Part shown: in pieces, positions 4,455-7,960 of the stretch
Numbering within the stretch: the stretch's first letter is position 1
Layout: each line of letters starts with the position of its first letter
NCBI GenBank assembly: GCA_023412975.1
Contig: JAEZRB010000293.1
Coordinates: forward strand, 1 to 7,960
DNA: 7,960 nucleotides
Direction of reading: 5' to 3'
Origin: Bacteroidota bacterium
GTDB lineage: Bacteria > Bacteroidota > Bacteroidia > Chitinophagales > Chitinophagaceae
Notes under the pieces: model-generated
Database searches by the model: none
What the model saw: only the letters and a program-made list of their open reading frames with translations
Told to the model about the DNA's origin: nothing
Translations under genes and position numbers: made by a program

Positions 4455-5600
4455 ATGAATCCCGTGGACGAACGTTTTAGCAAATTGGATAATCCCGGCC
4501 GTATCAGTTACCTGATCGGTTGTATTATCACCGGCGATCTGAGCATTGAGGAGCGTGATGAACTTGATGCCTGGGTAGTAGCCGACGAGGCAAATATGCG
4601 TCTGTTTGAGGACATGACAGATAAAAGCACCATTGATAAGTTCCTGCAATGGCTTACGACCCGGGATACGGAAGGGAAACTCGTTGACGCGAAGAAACGC
4701 CTGAATTTCAGAAGAAAAGGGGCCGTGGTCCGTTGGTGGCATTATGGTTCAGCTGCCTGCGTACTCGGTATTATCGGCTTCGCCATCTATTTTTTATGGC
4801 CAACAAAGCGTGATGAAATACCTGCCCAGGTACAGTCGGAACAACCCGATATCCTCCCGGGAGCACAGTATGCTGAACTCCTGTTACCTTCCGGTAAAGT
4901 AATCCGGCTCGATGGCTTAAGTGATACCCTAGTCGGAAGCATTCAAATCAAGGGGGGATCGATCGAGTATGGTAAAAATGTAGCTGACACGCTGATGCAT
5001 GAGATCCGTATTCCCCGTAAAGGCTCCTATCAATTGGTACTGCCGGATAGATCCCGGGTATGGCTCAATGCGGAGTCGTCCATCAGGTATCCCGGTGCCT
5101 TCGCAAAAAACAGCAGGGAAGTGACCGTTACCGGGGAAACTTATTTTGAAATAGCCAAAGATGCCCAGAAACCCTTCATCGTTACTACAAATGAAATAAC
5201 GATTGAAGCGCTGGGAACGGCATTCAATATAAACGGATTTGAAAAGCGAATCACCCTTATCGAAGGTTCGGTAAAAGTAACCGGCCAAAATAAAAAGAAA
5301 GTGTTGAAGCCAGGCGAGCAACTCGAAACAGGCGAGTGGAAAGTAAGCAGGACAGATACCGGCCCTGTAATAGCCTGGACGAAGAACCAATTCAAGTTTA
5401 AAAATGCCACGATCGAGGAGGTCATGAAACCGGTTGAAAGATGGTATGATGCTCTAATTGTGTATGAAGATCGGGTCAGTGAACATTTTAATGGTACGAT
5501 TGACCGCAGTGTACCGGTGTCCAAAGTGCTGGAGTTACTTGAAGAAACCGGTAAAGTTCATTTCACGATTGAAGGCAATACAATCAAGGTAAAAAAATAA
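4455..5600 (+). CDS. FecR-family anti-sigma factor with DUF4974 C-terminal domain
   Basis: A 381-residue inner-membrane signalling protein. N-terminal cytoplasmic part (1-90): the helical ISYLIGCIITGDLSIEERDE segment seen in Bacteroidota FecR proteins, which binds the sigma factor. One membrane helix at about 98-115 (ACVLGIIGFAIYFLW) after basic RRK. The periplasmic FecR domain spans about 182-275, with IRIPRKGSYQLVLPDRSRVW, LNAESSIRYP, VTGETYFEIAKD and ALGTAFNIN. The C-terminal DUF4974 at about 313-381 (FKFKNATIEEVMKPVERWYD) probably contacts the STN domain of the receptor. The frame stays open upstream to 4236, but that part overlaps the sigma factor gene and the terminator hairpin. The ATG at 4455 gives the normal family N-terminus (MNPVDERFSKL). 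In this family FecR holds the sigma factor inactive, or activates it, according to receptor signal. Confidence 0.93.
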   Translation: MNPVDERFSKLDNPGRISYLIGCIITGDLSIEERDELDAWVVADEANMRLFEDMTDKSTIDKFLQWLTTRDTEGKLVDAKKRLNFRRKGAVVRWWHYGSAACVLGIIGFAIYFLWPTKRDEIPAQVQSEQPDILPGAQYAELLLPSGKVIRLDGLSDTLVGSIQIKGGSIEYGKNVADTLMHEIRIPRKGSYQLVLPDRSRVWLNAESSIRYPGAFAKNSREVTVTGETYFEIAKDAQKPFIVTTNEITIEALGTAFNINGFEKRITLIEGSVKVTGQNKKKVLKPGEQLETGEWKVSRTDTGPVIAWTKNQFKFKNATIEEVMKPVERWYDALIVYEDRVSEHFNGTIDRSVPVSKVLELLEETGKVHFTIEGNTIKVKK

Positions 5601-5621
5601 GCGAGGTATATCCAATAAAAA

Positions 5622-5649
5622 GCCGGAAAGTGGTTGCACACTAGCCGGC
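5622..5649 (+). promoter_or_regulatory. Hairpin 1 in the leader of the SusC-type gene
   Basis: GCCGG (5622-5626), AA, AGTG (5629-5632), 6-nt loop, CACT (5639-5642), AG, CCGGC (5645-5649): nine pairs around a small symmetric internal loop. It starts 21 nt after the fecR stop codon. No T-run follows, so it is better read as a leader structure, processing site or mRNA stabiliser than as a terminator. Confidence 0.5.
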
Positions 5650-5655
5650 GGCGCC

Positions 5656-5702
5656 TGGGTTACCCGTGTAATAAATCGGAGAAACGATTATTGATTAACC
5701 CA
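5656..5702 (+). promoter_or_regulatory. Hairpin 2 in the leader of the SusC-type gene
   Basis: The outer stem TGGGTTA (5656-5662) pairs with TAACCCA (5696-5702). Inside, AATCG (5674-5678) pairs with CGATT (5685-5689) around GAGAAA, and the inner stem can be extended through a bulged A. The structure ends 14 nt before the receptor ATG, close enough to influence ribosome loading. Confidence 0.4.
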
Positions 5703-5716
5703 AACAACTCAAAGCT

Positions 5717-7960
5717 ATGAAATGGCGTGGAAGTTTTCTATTTTTTCTGTTATCATTTTATTTCATCACGGCCGCACGTGGCCAACTGATCAGTATTTCT
5801 GTCAAAAATGAATCATTAGAAAAGGTTTTTGTTCTGATAGAGCAACAATCGGATCATCATTTTATTTATACTTCCGAACAGCTTGCCAAAGCCAGGCCCG
5901 TCACGCTGTCCGTTACCAATGAAAAGCTGATACAGGTATTGGATAAATGCTTTGCCGGCCAGCCGTTGGATTACCGGATCGTGGAAAGGAATATCACCGT
6001 AAAAGAAAAGCCGGTGGTTATTTTATCGAGGGAACTGCATGGCAATGTCGTCACTGAAAACGGTGAACCAGTTGCGGGCATTAAGGTGGCTGTTAAAAAC
6101 ACAGCACTAATTTCTTCATCGGATGGAAATGGTGAGTTTGGTTTTCCGGCTGCTCCTTTGCGCGTCACTTTATTGGTGAGTGGTGCTGAAATGGAAAGCC
6201 AGGAGGTCGTGGTTGGCGAAGCGCCGTTTGCATTCATCACCGTGAACAAGAAAGTGGGGGTACTCGATGAGACGTTTGTAATTGCGTATGGGAAATCAAC
6301 CCGCCGTATGGCGACGGGATCGGTGACCAGCATTAAGAAAGAGGAAATTGAGAAGCAGCCCATCTCAAACCCACTTTCCGCATTGACGGGTCGCGTAAGC
6401 GGTCTACAGGTCACACAGATTAGCGGCACTCCCGGCAGCGAATTTACCATCCGCTTAAGAGGGCAAAACAGCATGGCCAATGGCAATGACCCGCTGGTGA
6501 TTGTGGACGGTGTTCCGTTTCCCTATTCAAGCCTCCATACCATTTTCGGGGGCGGCATTGCCGCCAGTCCACTGGCGATTCTCAACCCCTCGGATATCGA
6601 GAGCATCGAAGTTTTAAAAGATGCCGATGCCACGGCGATCTATGGCTCCCGGGGAGCCAATGGTGTTATTTTGATATCTACGCGTAAAGCCCAAACCGGT
6701 ATGACAACCGTAAGTATCAGACATTACAGCGGTGCCGGGCGCGTTACCCGCACGCTGAACCTGCTGAAAACATCAGATTATTTGCAGATGCGGCGCGAAG
6801 CGTTTGCCAATGATGACAACACACCCACCCCTACTGGGGCTCCCGATTTGTTGGTCTGGGATTCAACGCGATACACCGACTGGCAACGTGAGTTGCTGGA
6901 CAACACTATGCAGATTACCGATACGAAACTTGAGTTGGCCGGTGGCACAGCTTCGACAAAGTTTCTTTTCGGTGCAGGTTATCACCGAGAAACAACTACG
7001 CTACCCAGTTCTGCTTTTTCCGAACGCAAATATTCTTTTAATCTAAATCTGCAACATAAAACAACTAATCAAAAATGGAATTTTGGATTCAGCACAGCCT
7101 ATGCGGGTAACCGAACGAATCTGCCCCAAAGCGACCTTTCCAATCTGATTATCCTTCCCCCTAACGCTCCCGCACTGTATAAAGAGAATGGTGATTTGAA
7201 CTGGGAAAACTCAACATGGTCCAACCCCCTAAGCGTTTTACGAAAGCGGTATTGGTCACAAAGTGAGAATTTTTTGAATAACCTTACTGTATCGTTTGCT
7301 ATCGTGAAGGGGTTGGAAGCAAAAGCCAGCCTCGGATATTCTATGACGCGTATCCGGGAACGCAGCGCTACCCCTTTGTCATCTTATGACCCTGCCCTAA
7401 ATAGCATTTCTTCCGCAGGTTTTGGCAATTCAGGCATCAGCACTTTGGTCACAGAACCCCAACTCTTGTATAGCCGTTCAGGTCCATTATGGAATTTTAA
7501 GGCCATTGCCGGCATAACCCTTCAGTCAAGCAACCAGCATTCCCTCTATCAGTCGGGTAGCGGTTATGCTTCTGATGATCTGCTTGGTAGCCTAAAAGCT
7601 GCGGCCCAAATATCCTCGGCGAGTGAAAATGATATCGCGTATCGTTACACCGGTATTTTCGGCCGGCTGACTGCAGACTGGAAACAAAAGTATCTGCTCT
7701 CATTAACGGGACGTCGAGATGGTTCGAGCCGTTATGGTCCCGCCAATCGTTTTGCTACTTTTGGCTCCGTTGGCCTTGGATGGGTGTTTTCCAGCGAACC
7801 ATGGTTGACAAAGTCTTCTTTCTTGAGCTTTGGAAAATTGAGAATAAGCGCTGGAACCACCGGCAATGATCAAATTGGCGATTACAATTATTTGGATTTG
7901 TATTCCCCGCTAAGCTTCACTTATCAAGGTGTGGTTCCTTTTCAACCAGTGCAACTATAT
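5717..7960 (+). CDS. SusC/FecA-type TonB-dependent outer-membrane receptor with STN domain (3' end outside window)
   Basis: 748 residues are visible and the frame is still open at the window end; SusC proteins are usually 1000-1200 residues. A signal peptide (1-22, MKWRGSFLFFLLSFYFITAA, cleavage probably near ARG|Q) leads to the periplasm. An STN domain follows (about 25-97, LEKVFVLIEQQSDHHFIYTS), then a carboxypeptidase-regulatory-like beta domain (about 107-180, LHGNVVTENGEPVAGIKV). A TonB-box-like segment DETFVIAYG precedes the plug (about 195-325), which has DPLVIVDGVP and the SusC hallmark IESIEVLKDADATAIYGSRG followed by ANGVILI. Beta-barrel strands rich in aromatic residues make up the rest. 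SusC receptors import glycans or other large nutrients with a SusD lipoprotein, expected just downstream. The STN domain, with sigma factor and FecR next door, marks it as a signalling transducer. Substrate cannot be read from this part. Start: ATG at 5717 directly precedes the signal peptide. Confidence 0.95.
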   Translation, partial: MKWRGSFLFFLLSFYFITAARGQLISISVKNESLEKVFVLIEQQSDHHFIYTSEQLAKARPVTLSVTNEKLIQVLDKCFAGQPLDYRIVERNITVKEKPVVILSRELHGNVVTENGEPVAGIKVAVKNTALISSSDGNGEFGFPAAPLRVTLLVSGAEMESQEVVVGEAPFAFITVNKKVGVLDETFVIAYGKSTRRMATGSVTSIKKEEIEKQPISNPLSALTGRVSGLQVTQISGTPGSEFTIRLRGQNSMANGNDPLVIVDGVPFPYSSLHTIFGGGIAASPLAILNPSDIESIEVLKDADATAIYGSRGANGVILISTRKAQTGMTTVSIRHYSGAGRVTRTLNLLKTSDYLQMRREAFANDDNTPTPTGAPDLLVWDSTRYTDWQRELLDNTMQITDTKLELAGGTASTKFLFGAGYHRETTTLPSSAFSERKYSFNLNLQHKTTNQKWNFGFSTAYAGNRTNLPQSDLSNLIILPPNAPALYKENGDLNWENSTWSNPLSVLRKRYWSQSENFLNNLTVSFAIVKGLEAKASLGYSMTRIRERSATPLSSYDPALNSISSAGFGNSGISTLVTEPQLLYSRSGPLWNFKAIAGITLQSSNQHSLYQSGSGYASDDLLGSLKAAAQISSASENDIAYRYTGIFGRLTADWKQKYLLSLTGRRDGSSRYGPANRFATFGSVGLGWVFSSEPWLTKSSFLSFGKLRISAGTTGNDQIGDYNYLDLYSPLSFTYQGVVPFQPVQLY

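Noticed and set aside
4929..5524. Two overlapping minus-strand frames inside fecR
   Set aside because: Both are antisense to the conserved FecR domain and show no recognisable motif or start context.
5971..6486. Long minus-strand frame inside the SusC-type gene
   Set aside because: It is antisense to the plug region of a well-supported receptor. Low-complexity S/T/P-rich translation is typical of a shadow frame.

Overview
The window looks like chromosomal DNA of a Bacteroidota, most likely a Chitinophagaceae-type soil organism. The evidence is an ECF sigma factor / FecR anti-sigma factor / SusC-type TonB receptor locus, start codons without clear Shine-Dalgarno sequences, and two matches to the Bacteroidota -7 promoter element TAnnTTTG. 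The taxonomic call is inferred from gene content, not from a marker gene.

Layout. (1) 2..415 (+): the C-terminal DNA-binding half of an AraC-family regulator, cut by the window start. (2) 490..3364 (-): a visibly AT-richer accessory block of five co-directional genes. In transcription order these are an XRE-type helix-turn-helix protein, a 57-residue small protein, an ADP-ribosyltransferase-like protein whose start overlaps the small gene by 25 bp, a 340-residue ABC/OLD-like AAA ATPase, and a 150-residue protein with a PD-(D/E)xK-like D...ExK pattern. The last two genes overlap in the sequence TAATG. This looks like a defence or toxin-antitoxin island. (3) 3365..3763: a divergent intergenic region with a 10-bp perfect palindrome near the XRE promoter and a 109-nt hairpin with about 38 pairs. 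(4) 3764 to the window end (+): sigma factor, intrinsic terminator-like hairpin, FecR, a leader with two hairpins, and a SusC/FecA-type receptor open at the window end.

How the genes may work together. In the right half, the receptor carries an N-terminal STN signalling domain. The layout fits cell-surface signalling: ligand binding at the outer membrane is passed through the STN domain to the membrane-anchored FecR, which controls the ECF sigma factor that transcribes the receptor locus. In the left half, two modules can be read. The first is a toxin-antitoxin-like set (small protein plus ADP-ribosyltransferase-like protein), possibly controlled by the XRE protein. The second is a translationally coupled ATPase plus candidate nuclease, similar in logic to Septu (ATPase + HNH) or Gabija (ATPase-TOPRIM) but with a different nuclease-like partner. 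Whether the five genes form one system or two neighbouring modules cannot be decided from this sequence.
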